Shown: one piece after another, positions 10,710 through 18,528 of the stretch
Layout of the letters: each line of letters starts with the position of its first letter
Position numbering within the stretch: the first letter of the stretch is position 1
Assembly: GCA_016713665.1 (NCBI GenBank)
Contig: JADJOR010000002.1
Span: 310,001-374,000 of the forward strand
DNA from: Deltaproteobacteria bacterium
Lineage (GTDB): Bacteria; Myxococcota_A; UBA9160; UBA4427
Reading direction: 5' to 3'
DNA length: 64,000 nt
Notes under the pieces: model-generated
What the model was told of the DNA's origin: nothing
The model's input: the letters and a program-made list of their open reading frames with translations, nothing else
Database searches by the model: none
Program-made: the position numbers and the translations under genes

Positions 10710-11480
10710 ATGGACGTGAATGGAGCCTCGGCGATCGTGACCGGGGGTGCCTCGGGCATCGGCCTCGCCTGCGCCCGGCGGCTTTCGGCCTCGGGCGCCC
10801 GGGTCCTCATCCTCGACATGAACGAGGAGAAGGGCACGGCCGTCGCGAAGGAGCTCGGCGGCGCATTCGCCAAGGCCGACGTCGCCGACGAGGCCCAGGT
10901 CCAGGCGGCGGTCGACGCCGCCTCGAAGCTCGGCCCGCTGCGGGCCCTCGTGAACGCCGCCGGCGTCGGCCACGCCATGCGCACCGTCGACCGCGAGGGC
11001 AAGCCCTTCGACCTGAAGGCCTTCGAGCGCGTGCTGCGCATCAACCTCGTCGGCACCTTCAACTGCATCCGCCTCGCGGCGGCGGCGATGTCGAAGACGG
11101 CGCCGGTCGACGCCGACGGCGCCCGGGGCGCGATCGTCAACATCGCGTCGGTGGCGGCCTTCGACGGCCAGATCGGCCAGGCCGCCTACTCCGCCTCGAA
11201 GGGCGGCGTCGTCGGCCTGACCTTGCCCGTCGCCCGCGACCTGTCGGCGATCGGCGTCCGCGTGAACACCGTCGCCCCCGGTCTCATCGACACGCCGATC
11301 TACGGAACGGGCGAGGGCTCCGAGAAGTTCAAGGCCCATCTCGGCAAGGACGTGCTCTTCCCGAAGCGCCTCGGCGACGCCTCCGAGATCGCGAGCATGG
11401 TCTTCGAGCTGATCTCGAATCCGTACATGAACGCCGAAGTCATCCGGGTCGACGGCGGCATCCGGATCCCCCCGAAGTAG
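10710..11480 (+). CDS. Short-chain dehydrogenase/reductase, HSD10-like (3-hydroxyacyl-CoA dehydrogenase type 2)
   Basis: NAD(H)-dependent oxidoreductase of the classical SDR family, 256 aa. The ATG at 10710 lies 7 bases after AAGGAG at 10697-10702; a GTG at 10692 is less likely. Visible motifs are the cofactor loop TGGASGIG, NAAG, the catalytic serine in NIASVAAFDG, and YSASKGG (Tyr-x3-Lys). The aspartate after strand beta-2 (LILDMN) favours NAD. The overall pattern, including GQIGQAAYSASKGG and PGLIDTPI, resembles type 2 3-hydroxyacyl-CoA dehydrogenases used in fatty acid or branched-chain degradation; exact substrate uncertain. It follows hppA by 50 bp and precedes the broken ICMT-like gene by 5 bp. 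Confidence 0.92.
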   Translation: MDVNGASAIVTGGASGIGLACARRLSASGARVLILDMNEEKGTAVAKELGGAFAKADVADEAQVQAAVDAASKLGPLRALVNAAGVGHAMRTVDREGKPFDLKAFERVLRINLVGTFNCIRLAAAAMSKTAPVDADGARGAIVNIASVAAFDGQIGQAAYSASKGGVVGLTLPVARDLSAIGVRVNTVAPGLIDTPIYGTGEGSEKFKAHLGKDVLFPKRLGDASEIASMVFELISNPYMNAEVIRVDGGIRIPPK

Positions 11481-11485
11481 TCGCG

Positions 11486-12247
11486 TTGCGGATCCGTCGC
11501 CGGCGCCTGCGCGATGCTCTGGTCGCCGTCGGCTGCGTCGTCGCCGTGGTCGATCCCTGCGGCGAGCCGGCCGGCCGCGTTCGCTTCGCGGCAGCCATCG
11601 TCCTGCTCCTGCTGGGCTCGCTGCTGCATTTCTGGTCGAAGGGCTGCCTCGAGCAGAACCAGCGGCTCGTCACCGCCGGCCCCTACCGCTTCACCCGCAA
11701 TCCCTTCTATCTCGCGAATGGGCTCATCGATGTCGGGCTCTGCGCGTTGATCGGACGGGTCTGGGTCGCTGTGCCCTTCCTCGTCCTCTGGTGGCTCGCC
11801 TATCGCGACACGATCCAGGTTGAGGAGGAGCGCCTCGCCACGCTCTTTCCCGAGGCGTTCGCGCGTTATGCCGCGGCGGTGCCCCGGCTGGTTCCGACCG
11901 GGCGGGCGTTGCCGCGGGGCGAGGCGGTCGGGAGCTTCACGCTCGGGAATCCCGCCCTCGCCGCGGGGAGCGAGTACGCCCGGATCCTCGGGGTCTGGGT
12001 GGCGGCGGCGACGATCGTGGCGTGGGATTGGGTCCGGGGCATGGTCTTCGGTCTTCGCGGCGGAGCAGACGGCGGGGCTCGGATGGGTCATGCTCGTGCC
12101 CGTGGCGTGGGTCGTGAAGCTGGCGCTGGCGGAGGTGGTTCGGCGGCCCGAGACGGCGTTGCTGCCGTTCGCAGCCGAGCCGACGCGCCGACGACTCGTG
12201 ACGCTTGCCCTCGTGACTGCGCTCTACTTCACGGCCCGATTCTCTAA
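11486..12247 (+). CDS. ICMT/PEMT-like membrane methyltransferase, N-terminal part of a frameshifted gene
   Basis: Starts 5 bp after the SDR stop with TTG. Residues up to about 185 are a convincing isoprenylcysteine carboxyl methyltransferase/phospholipid methyltransferase-like membrane domain: hydrophobic helices, then TAGPYRFTRNPFYLANG and the downstream VEEERLATLFPEAFARYAAAVPRLVP, the S-adenosylmethionine-binding signature of that group. From 12051 the frame turns into an unrelated glycine/alanine/arginine-rich tail ending at 12247, while the true continuation lies in the +1 frame (see 12051-12602). The break coincides with GTCTTCG repeated head to tail at 12044-12050 and 12051-12057; one copy restores a continuous protein of about 369 aa. 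The catalytic domain itself is complete, so partial function is possible. Confidence 0.72.
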   Translation: MRIRRRRLRDALVAVGCVVAVVDPCGEPAGRVRFAAAIVLLLLGSLLHFWSKGCLEQNQRLVTAGPYRFTRNPFYLANGLIDVGLCALIGRVWVAVPFLVLWWLAYRDTIQVEEERLATLFPEAFARYAAAVPRLVPTGRALPRGEAVGSFTLGNPALAAGSEYARILGVWVAAATIVAWDWVRGMVFGLRGGADGGARMGHARARGVGREAGAGGGGSAARDGVAAVRSRADAPTTRDACPRDCALLHGPIL

Positions 12248-12602
12248 TTCATCCCCGTTCTCGTTGCCCGCTTCGACCGCGTTCTTGAGCATGGTCGCCG
12301 CGGTCGCCGTGTTACCCCGGTCGGGGGTTCGGCTGCGTCTTCGCGCGGGCCTTCCCGCGGGGCTGGCGATCTCGATGGCGGTCTTCGCCGGTAGCCGCGG
12401 CGTGCTCTGGATGGTGAGTGTTCCGTTGCTCTGGGTGGTGTTGGCCGGTTCCGACGATCTCGCAATGGAAAGGCTTCGCGTGCGATCGCCAGGCGACCCC
12501 GAGACGGTCGCCCTTCGCAGCCTTTGGCCGGCGATATGGCGGATCACGGCCGGCGCGGTTCTGTCGATGCTGCTCGTCGCGATCGCGCGGCGGGTCGTCT
12601 AG
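12051..12602 (+). pseudogene. C-terminal half of the frameshifted ICMT-like membrane protein
   Basis: In the frame shifted by +1 after the 7-bp duplication, the sequence reads FAAEQTAGLGWVMLVPVAW and continues through four or more hydrophobic segments (LVTLALVTALYF, FLSMVAAVAVL, VLWMVSVPLLWVVL, ITAGAVLSMLLVAIA) to a TAG at 12600-12602. It has no start of its own, and its codon pattern and hydrophobicity continue those of 11486-12050. It ends on CTAG, which also forms the stop of the minus-strand remnant at 12599. The C-terminal extension beyond the methyltransferase domain is not a recognised family. Confidence 0.65.
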
Positions 12603-12937
12603 ACCTGTGTTGGTCTGGTCCGGGGGGCGAGGGTAGCCATGGCCGCGGATGCCGAGGCAATGGCGAGCGGAATCGACGGCTCGGCCAACGGCCGGACGTC
12701 GACCGTGATGCTCGGACCGAGCGCGGGCGCCACGACATTGCAGTTGCGGCTCCAGCCGAGGCTGTCGCCTTGAATCGAGACGTTGCCCGCCCCGACCGCG
12801 ACCGCTCGCAGGGTCAGTCGGGCGATCGGGAAGCTAGCTCCGCCAGCGCCGGGCGTGGTGCTCCCCGAGAAGGCGTCGACCGATCGGTCGGGGGCGACCG
12901 GATCCAGCGCAATCTGGGAGTAGGAAGGAAAAGAAGC
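12599..12937 (-). pseudogene. 5'-truncated PEP-CTERM secreted protein remnant
   Basis: A minus-strand frame open from 13042 to the TAG at 12601-12599 has no ATG, GTG or TTG in its first two thirds, so ordinary ORF calling misses it. From about 12937 it reads like the end of an exported beta-rich protein: SYSQIALDPVAPDRSVDAFS, then FPIARLTLRAVAVGAGNVSI, and GWSRNCNVVAPALGPSITV. It ends with EPSIPLAIASASAAMATLAP followed by RTRPTQV, a plausible PEP-CTERM sorting tail (EP motif, hydrophobic stretch, arginine-containing end). The cohesin-like text before the tail is common in such proteins. The signal peptide and most of the gene are missing, so this looks like a deletion remnant; a non-standard start upstream cannot be excluded. 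Confidence 0.55.
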
Positions 12938-13136
12938 CTGTGACCACTGAGCGAGGAAACCCCTCCCAGCAGGTCTGACTCGAGCGAATTCCCTCCTCCG
13001 TTCTCGATTTTCTTGATCCGCTTCCTGGCGATCCAGCGATTGTCATCTCGAAAGTCGATCCGCCACGCCGTGCGCACGGTCCGCGAAGAGCGAATCGACC
13101 CAGAAGGGCTCTTCGGTCGCGAAGGAGGGGAAGTCC
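12938..13136. other. Region between PEP-CTERM remnant and metalloprotease
   Basis: This stretch contains the open but start-less upstream part of the remnant frame (to 13042), whose residues (for example NRERRREFARV) do not look like a secreted protein, and the leader of the metalloprotease gene. AAGGAGGGG at 13122-13130 is the ribosome-binding site for the ATG at 13137. No promoter was identified with confidence. Confidence 0.4.
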
Positions 13137-13439
13137 ATGGTATCGCTCAGAATTTTCGTCGTCATTGCGTTGACGCTCTGGGTATCAGTCGGCCTTTCTG
13201 CGGGCGATGCAATCGGTCGGCCCGCAGTCGAGGAACAGAAGGGCGTCGATGACCCGCTCAGCGCGACGCTCGATGAATTCCGACAGCTGTCGAAATCGCC
13301 CGTCGTCTTGCGAGCCGACGGTGGACTATTGCGCGGACTGACGTTTCAAATTCCCCTCGAGTCTGCAACCGGAAACCCCGCCGAAGACGCCTTCGCGTTC
13401 CTCTCAAGACACTCAATTTCGCTTCAGCTGCCTGCGCCG
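13137..13439 (+). pseudogene. N-terminal fragment (signal peptide + start of FTP propeptide) of the frameshifted M4 metalloprotease
   Basis: Begins at ATG 13137 with the near-perfect Shine-Dalgarno AGGAGG 8 bases upstream. The first about 25 residues (MVSLRIFVVIALTLWVSVGL) are a Sec signal peptide. It then runs into a fungalysin/thermolysin propeptide region: NPAEDAFAFLSRHSISLQL. Around 13434-13439 the homologous reading moves to the frame of the following CDS: PAP in this frame joins EENLFVERIARSEIGTTVIL in the next. The shift corresponds to one missing base. In its own frame the fragment ends in a meaningless tail at 13493. The repaired protein would have about 928 residues. Confidence 0.75.
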
Positions 13440-13489
13440 AGGAGAATCTCTTCGTTGAGCGCATCGCTCGGTCCGAGATCGGCACGACA

Positions 13490-15922
13490 GTGATCCTCCA
13501 CCAGCGGTTCGCGGGCGTTTCGGTGTTCGGGGCTCAAATCGCAGTCTATCTCCGAGACAAAATGGTAACGGGGCTGAGCGGTGCCTGGTTGTCCGAAGCC
13601 CCGCTCGTTGTCGATCCGGCGATCGATGAGCGGGAGGCATCGAGAATCGCCGTCGAGGCGGCAGGCAAAGGCGCATCCATGATCGGACGACCGCGGCTCT
13701 TTTACTTCTCGGCACCGCTGCGCGGCGAGGGCGGAACCTCGCAAGGAGATTCCCGCCTCGTCTGGCGGGTGGCGGCGCCGGCCGCCGGCGGCGGCGCCTA
13801 TGTCATGGTCGACGCGATGACGGGCACGGTCCTTTCGCTGGAGTCGACGATGCACACGATCGATTATCTCATCCAGACCGCGAATCGAAGCCCTGATCCA
13901 GCCCTATGCGGCGTTCCCGGACTCCGATCCTGGTTCGATGAAAACGGACAGATCCCGAATGCCGCGCCCGATGCCGAAGGATTCCGCGCTGATTCTGCGC
14001 TTCGGAATACCCATGGATTCTTTCTTCAATTGGGCCGCAACGGCTGGGATGGCATGGATGGTCTGATCAATCTGATCCTGGACCGCGGCCTTGCATGGAC
14101 GCTGATCGGTTCTCCGAATGCGGCATACAGTCCAGTCTGCAATAACATCCAGTTTACGGACGAAATGGCATACGACGACATCCTGGCGCATGAGTTCTCC
14201 CACGGCGTCAGCCAGTTCAGCGCGAGATTCGCACGAGGCTCGATTTTCGTTTCCGCGCTGCAGTCCGACAGCCTGAACGAGCACTATTCCGACGTGTTTG
14301 CAGCTGTACTCGACGCCAATGACTGGACGATCGGCGAGGATTCGATCGGCGGTATCATCCGCGACATGTCGGACCCGTCGAGCGCCAGTCGCTCGGGTTT
14401 TCTGTTTCCGGACCGGATGTCGCAGATCGACACGACAACTTCTTTTCCTCACCTCAACTCCAACATCATGAACAAGGCGGCGTTCCTCATCGGGCAAGGC
14501 GGTAATTTCAACGGCATCGCAATCGCAGGCATCGGTCGTGCCAAATTGGGTCGGCTCTATTTCACGACACTGACGACTCGTCTCGTTTCGACCTCGAATT
14601 TTCAGAACGCCGCCGACAACACCCTCGCGGTCGCCAGGGGTTTCGTTGATGGCGGCCTCTTCGGCTTTACGGCGGCCGATGAGTGCAGCGTCGGCAGGGC
14701 CCTCACCGCAATCGAGCTCGACGGCGACTTCGACTGCGATCGCGTGCCCGACAGCGCCGACGACGACGCCGATTTCGACGGTGTGTCGGATGCGACCGAC
14801 AACTGCCCTTCGGTCAAGAATCCAGGCCAGAAAAATTCAGACGCCGCAACGGGCGACACGCTGGGCGACGCCTGTGATTCCGATCTCGACGGAGACGGCT
14901 TCGAAAACGAAGTCGACAACTGCCGTTTCGCCTCGAACTCCGACCAGGCCGATTGGAACCACGACGGGTTCGGGGACGCCTGTACGGACGTCGATCAAGA
15001 TCGCGTCGTCGACAGTGTCGACAATTGCTTCTTCGTATCCAATCCCGATCAGAGCGATACGGATGGCGACGGTGTCGGCGACGGCTGCGACGTCGACAGC
15101 GACAATGACGGCATCTGCTACAACGCGCCCCAGACGATCGTCGGCAGCTATCCGCCGGGCTGGCCGTCTGGAGGATGTTCGTCCCAGAACGACAATTGCC
15201 CGATGATCGCCAATGCCGATCAGGCGGACACGGACGGCGACAGCAGGGGCGACCTCTGCGACAGCTGTCCGAACGCTCCCAACGAGGGGCTCGATACCGA
15301 TGGCGACGGCGTCGACAATGCCTGCGACGCGGATGATGATGGCGATCGCCTCGCCGACGGGGCAGACAATTGTCCTCTCGTCGCGAACGCTGACCAGCTC
15401 GATTTCAACGGCAACGGAGTCGGAACGGCTTGCGACGCTTCCGAGCAGGTATACGTCGACCCGAAAGGCGGAAAGTACTATTACGACGGCGAGCTCCGCA
15501 ATTTCTTCGACCACTACACGATTCCCATGAAATGCGGCGACCTCGTTCCGTCGGGGTTTGGCGGCGAAGAGGTCCTCTCCGTCGGGTTCGAGGCCAGTGC
15601 ACCCGTCGGCGGGGCGGTCGTCAATCGCCTCGGCGAACGCCTGGCGACGTTCCCCCCTGCCCATTACGGACGGATGAATATCGAGATCAGCGGCGACTTC
15701 TGCCCGGTCCCGAGCGGGAAAGCGGGTTCGATACTCGAAGAATCAGGAAGCGAGTCCTACTTCCTCGAGCTGTACCCGATCGAGAGGACGATGGGCACAG
15801 TGGGCGTTCACATCGACACGGAAGTGAGACGCGCCACTCTCCCGCTTCCGGAACCGTCGCCGAGCGGACTCCTGGTTGCTGGAATAGGACTATTGCGCTG
15901 GTTTGCACGTAAGCGGCGCTGA
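13490..15922 (+). CDS. M4 (thermolysin-like) metalloprotease with thrombospondin type 3 repeats and PEP-CTERM tail (main part, frameshifted from 13137)
   Basis: Secreted zinc metalloprotease body of 810 codons; the homologous frame actually extends upstream to about 13439, and GTG 13490 is only the first available start after the shift. Order: propeptide remainder (QRFAGVSVFGAQIAVYL), catalytic domain with HEFSH at 14189-14203 (HExxH), NEHYSD supplying the third zinc ligand, and the active-site histidine region HLNSNIMNKAAF; then from about 14707 to 15445 a run of Asp/Cys-rich thrombospondin type 3 calcium-binding repeats (DxDxDGxxD type, for example DTDGDGVGDGCD); a beta-type domain; and PLPEPSPSGLLVAGIGLL with the RKRR tail, a clear PEP-CTERM exosortase signal. 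Catalytic residues are all present. Base composition looks less GC-rich than neighbours, hinting at transfer. Without a signal peptide the main part alone would not be exported. Confidence 0.85.
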   Translation: MILHQRFAGVSVFGAQIAVYLRDKMVTGLSGAWLSEAPLVVDPAIDEREASRIAVEAAGKGASMIGRPRLFYFSAPLRGEGGTSQGDSRLVWRVAAPAAGGGAYVMVDAMTGTVLSLESTMHTIDYLIQTANRSPDPALCGVPGLRSWFDENGQIPNAAPDAEGFRADSALRNTHGFFLQLGRNGWDGMDGLINLILDRGLAWTLIGSPNAAYSPVCNNIQFTDEMAYDDILAHEFSHGVSQFSARFARGSIFVSALQSDSLNEHYSDVFAAVLDANDWTIGEDSIGGIIRDMSDPSSASRSGFLFPDRMSQIDTTTSFPHLNSNIMNKAAFLIGQGGNFNGIAIAGIGRAKLGRLYFTTLTTRLVSTSNFQNAADNTLAVARGFVDGGLFGFTAADECSVGRALTAIELDGDFDCDRVPDSADDDADFDGVSDATDNCPSVKNPGQKNSDAATGDTLGDACDSDLDGDGFENEVDNCRFASNSDQADWNHDGFGDACTDVDQDRVVDSVDNCFFVSNPDQSDTDGDGVGDGCDVDSDNDGICYNAPQTIVGSYPPGWPSGGCSSQNDNCPMIANADQADTDGDSRGDLCDSCPNAPNEGLDTDGDGVDNACDADDDGDRLADGADNCPLVANADQLDFNGNGVGTACDASEQVYVDPKGGKYYYDGELRNFFDHYTIPMKCGDLVPSGFGGEEVLSVGFEASAPVGGAVVNRLGERLATFPPAHYGRMNIEISGDFCPVPSGKAGSILEESGSESYFLELYPIERTMGTVGVHIDTEVRRATLPLPEPSPSGLLVAGIGLLRWFARKRR

Positions 15923-16269
15923 CCCGACGGTCGTTTTCTCTTCGCCCTCCTCGAGCGTCTCGAGATCCGCGGATGCTCGTCGGTCCAGGCCGACTGCTCC
16001 CAAGGGGCGGCCGACGAGTACCGCGATACCGTCTTGGGCGTCATGGGAGTCCTCTCGAATTCTCGGGAGGTGTAGGGGTGTAGGAAGGACAAGCTGGATT
16101 TCCCGCACCGCCGATAGCGTAACTTTGGTCAACCAGCCCCGTTCAGCGGGTCGGGTCCCGTTCGGGGGCGAATTCACGCTTTCCGTCCCGCCTTGGCAGG
16201 CTGAATGGCCGCCGCCCTAGGGATCGCCGTTCCGAGGGTGAGCGTGATCCGCTGCCCAGGCCCCCGTGT
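15923..16269. other. Non-coding stretch between protease and transposase remnant
   Basis: No gene is supported in these 347 bases; the short open frames are compositional. The part at 16120-16165 (ending TTTGGTCAACCAGCCCCGTT on the plus strand and containing CCCGTTCAGCGGG) lies just downstream of the transposase C-terminus on its strand and could be the origin end of the IS91-type element, but no defined terminus was identified. Confidence 0.3.
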
Positions 16270-16860
16270 TCAGAAAGCGTCCGCAGGGATCAGGTCTTCA
16301 AGCGGCGACTGGTCGAAGTCGATGTCCGGATCCCCATTCGCGTCCGAGGGGGCCGGCTCGCGATCGTCGATGCCGACCGCCACGACGTCGCCGTCGTTGG
16401 CAGGCGCAAGCGGCGGAGCCCGAGACGGAAGCGACAAACACCTCGGGGTTCCGCGCGCTACGCTCGGCTCCGTGATGGAGCCGACGAGCCTGATCCGCCC
16501 ACCACAGGCCGGACAGCGAAGTGAATCGACCTCGAACACGCGCTTCAACAGATCCGCCCACGCCATGCGACGAGCGAGCGACTCGCGCCCTTCGCATCGC
16601 AGGTCGGAAGAGGCACGCGCAGCGAGCGTGTCGAGGTCCTCGCCGGAATCGGCGACTCCATTCGACCGGCCGGCCGATCCGGGCGCCGACGAGTCAGTCT
16701 GCACGGCCTTCCTTTCACCTGTCCGTGCCCCCGCTGCTGCCTGCACGACTCGGTCCCGCCTGCTCGCACACGGCGTCAGGATTCCTTGATAGCGGACCTG
16801 ATGGGCCCGCGGCGGCAGGATCAACCTCGGCGATTTCAGCTGATTCGGGTCCGTTCAGAT
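16270..16860 (-). mobile_element. IS91-family (Y2) transposase remnant, C-terminal part only
   Basis: The minus-strand frame 16824-16270 carries the characteristic end of IS91-type rolling-circle transposases: RAHQVRYQGILTPCASRRD near its start (family pattern PPRxHxxRYHGVLAP), then WADLLKRVFEVDSLRCPACG (C-x2-C zinc motif), then IRLVGSITEP, APPLAPA and the terminal FDQSPLEDLIPADAF. The N-terminal HUH nuclease with its two tyrosines is absent: an in-frame TGA near 16867-16869 and unrelated sequence replace it. The segment after TEPSVARG is also garbled compared with the usual RILxHLGLP. It is therefore a dead fragment. It sits at the end of a stretch of damaged genes (11486-17060). Confidence 0.75.
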
Positions 16861-17071
16861 CGCTGGCAGCATCATCGTGAGGACCTCGAGCCGGAGGGAC
16901 CCTCGATCGTTCACGAGGCGGCAGAGGCCGCAGGACGGCTCCGAGTGCCGACCAGGAAAACGCAGGCGTCGAGTGGGTCCAAGGCCGACGAGTCGGCGTA
17001 GAACTCGATCGGGCAGGCCTCCCTGTTCGGTCGCCAGAATGCGAGCATGATCGATTCACCGGAGGTGACGC
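16861..17071. other. Degraded sequence upstream of the TMEM220-like gene
   Basis: No gene seen. On the minus strand this would hold the middle of the IS91-type transposase, but frames are interrupted. GGAGGTGA at 17061-17068 is the ribosome-binding site of the next gene. Confidence 0.35.
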
Positions 17072-17455
17072 ATGCGCTGGCTCGACGGGGCCTTCTTTCT
17101 CTTGTTTCTCTTAGCCGTTGCCGTCCAATACAACGATCCGGACCCCCTCGTCTGGATCACGGGCTACGGCATCGCAGCGGGCCTCTCGCTCGCCGCTTGC
17201 TTCGGTCTCTTCCCAGTCCTCCCGAATCTGCTGGCCGGCTTCGGATTCAGCCTCTGGTTCCTCTCCTTCGCGACCACGCTGCCCGGTGCCCCGGTCGAGG
17301 CCTTCACCTCCTTCAAGATGACCGCCGCGAGCCACGAGGAGCCGCGCGAGGCGATCGGCCTGCTGTTGGCAGCCGTATCTACCTTCGGACTCGCGATTCG
17401 CGGGCACCTTCGAGTGCGCGACGTCGCGAAGCGCCGCGGTCCTTCGACGAGTTGA
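17072..17455 (+). CDS. TMEM220-family small membrane protein
   Basis: A 127-aa protein beginning MRWLDGAFFLLFLLAVAVQY followed by NDPDPLVWITGYG, the conserved signature (QYNDPDPxxW) of the TMEM220 family, whose function is unknown in bacteria and vertebrates. Four hydrophobic segments are visible. The start is secure: GGAGG at 17061-17065 lies 6 bases upstream. It is the first intact gene after the decaying region and precedes the epimerase by 155 bp. Confidence 0.85.
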   Translation: MRWLDGAFFLLFLLAVAVQYNDPDPLVWITGYGIAAGLSLAACFGLFPVLPNLLAGFGFSLWFLSFATTLPGAPVEAFTSFKMTAASHEEPREAIGLLLAAVSTFGLAIRGHLRVRDVAKRRGPSTS

Positions 17456-17610
17456 CGTTCACCACCGCGTGGGGGACCCTCCGAAGACCCAAGCTCAGCA
17501 GTCCCGAAACCGCGACCGCGCCACTCGACGGAGCGGCCGAGTCCGATCTTGAACCTCACCTCGAAAGCCCGTGTCGCGACTCGTCACGAGCAAAACTCAG
17601 GAGTCCCCCC

Positions 17611-18516
17611 ATGCAAGGCAAGAAGATCCTCGTCACCGGCCCCACCGGCCAGGTCGCCGGCCCCGTCGCGCTCACCCTCGCGAAGGACAACGAAGTCTGG
17701 GCGACCGCCCGCTTCTCCGAGCCCGCGAAGAAGGCCCCCTTCGAGAAGGCCGGGATCCGCTGCGTCCCTTCGAACCTCGAGACCGGCGACTTTTCGCAGA
17801 TCCCGCGCGACTTCGACTACGTCCTCAACTTCGCCGTCGCCCGCACGCCCGACTTCGAGACCGATCTCAAGGCGAACGGCGAGGGCGTCGGCCTGCTGAT
17901 GAGCCATTGCCGCAACGCGAAGGGCTTCCTGCACTGCTCGACGACCGGCGTCTACCAGCCCAACGGCCACGTGCCCTTCACCGAGGAGAGCCCCCTCGGC
18001 GATAACCACCGCGTCATGATGCCGACCTACAGCATCTCGAAGATCGCCGCCGAGGTGGTCGCCCGTTATGCCGCCCGCGAGTTCGGTCTGCCGACCGTCA
18101 TCACGCGCCTCAATACCCCCTACGGCGACAACGGCGGCTGGCCCTACTACCACCTCATGATGATCAAGAACGGCGTCCCGATCCCGGTCCATACCGACAA
18201 GCCGTCGCAGTACACGCTGCTGCATCAGGACGACATCAATCGGACGGTGGCCGGCATCGTCGAGTCGGCGACCGTCCCCGCCCGCATCCTCAACTGGAGC
18301 GGCCAGGAGCACGTCGCGATCGAGGAGTGGTGTACCTACATCGGCGAGCTGATCGGCATCGCGCCGAAATTCGAGTACACGGAGAAGACCCTCGAGAGCG
18401 TCATGACCGACAACTCGAAGATGCGCGCGATCGTCGGCCCCGCGAAGGTCACGTGGAAGGACGGCATCCGCCGCATGGTCGAGGCGCGGCATCCGGACTG
18501 GATCGTGAAGAAGTAG
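17611..18516 (+). CDS. NAD(P)-dependent epimerase/dehydratase (extended SDR)
   Basis: A 301-aa extended short-chain dehydrogenase. The frame is open far upstream (to 17047) but the ATG at 17611 follows AGGAG at 17599-17603 and starts directly with the Rossmann strand MQGKKILVTGPTGQVAG (GxxGxxG). The catalytic pair is in TYSISKIAAE (Tyr-x3-Lys), with STTGVY upstream supplying the serine/threonine. RLNTPYGDNGGWPYY is typical of epimerase-like proteins. Substrate (nucleotide sugar, or a ketone/alcohol as in some atypical members) is not identifiable. No sugar biosynthesis genes are adjacent. Confidence 0.88.
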   Translation: MQGKKILVTGPTGQVAGPVALTLAKDNEVWATARFSEPAKKAPFEKAGIRCVPSNLETGDFSQIPRDFDYVLNFAVARTPDFETDLKANGEGVGLLMSHCRNAKGFLHCSTTGVYQPNGHVPFTEESPLGDNHRVMMPTYSISKIAAEVVARYAAREFGLPTVITRLNTPYGDNGGWPYYHLMMIKNGVPIPVHTDKPSQYTLLHQDDINRTVAGIVESATVPARILNWSGQEHVAIEEWCTYIGELIGIAPKFEYTEKTLESVMTDNSKMRAIVGPAKVTWKDGIRRMVEARHPDWIVKK

Positions 18517-18528
18517 GGGGTATGGGCG

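Noticed and set aside
12814..13077. 87-codon minus-strand frame beginning with ATG
   Set aside because: Lies over the PEP-CTERM remnant in a different frame; its residues (RIKKIENGGGNS and so on) show no protein character, while the remnant frame does.
14707..15445. Possible CRISPR-like or DNA repeat array
   Set aside because: The periodicity is at protein level: Asp/Cys-rich thrombospondin type 3 repeats within the protease gene, with variable spacing and no identical DNA repeats.
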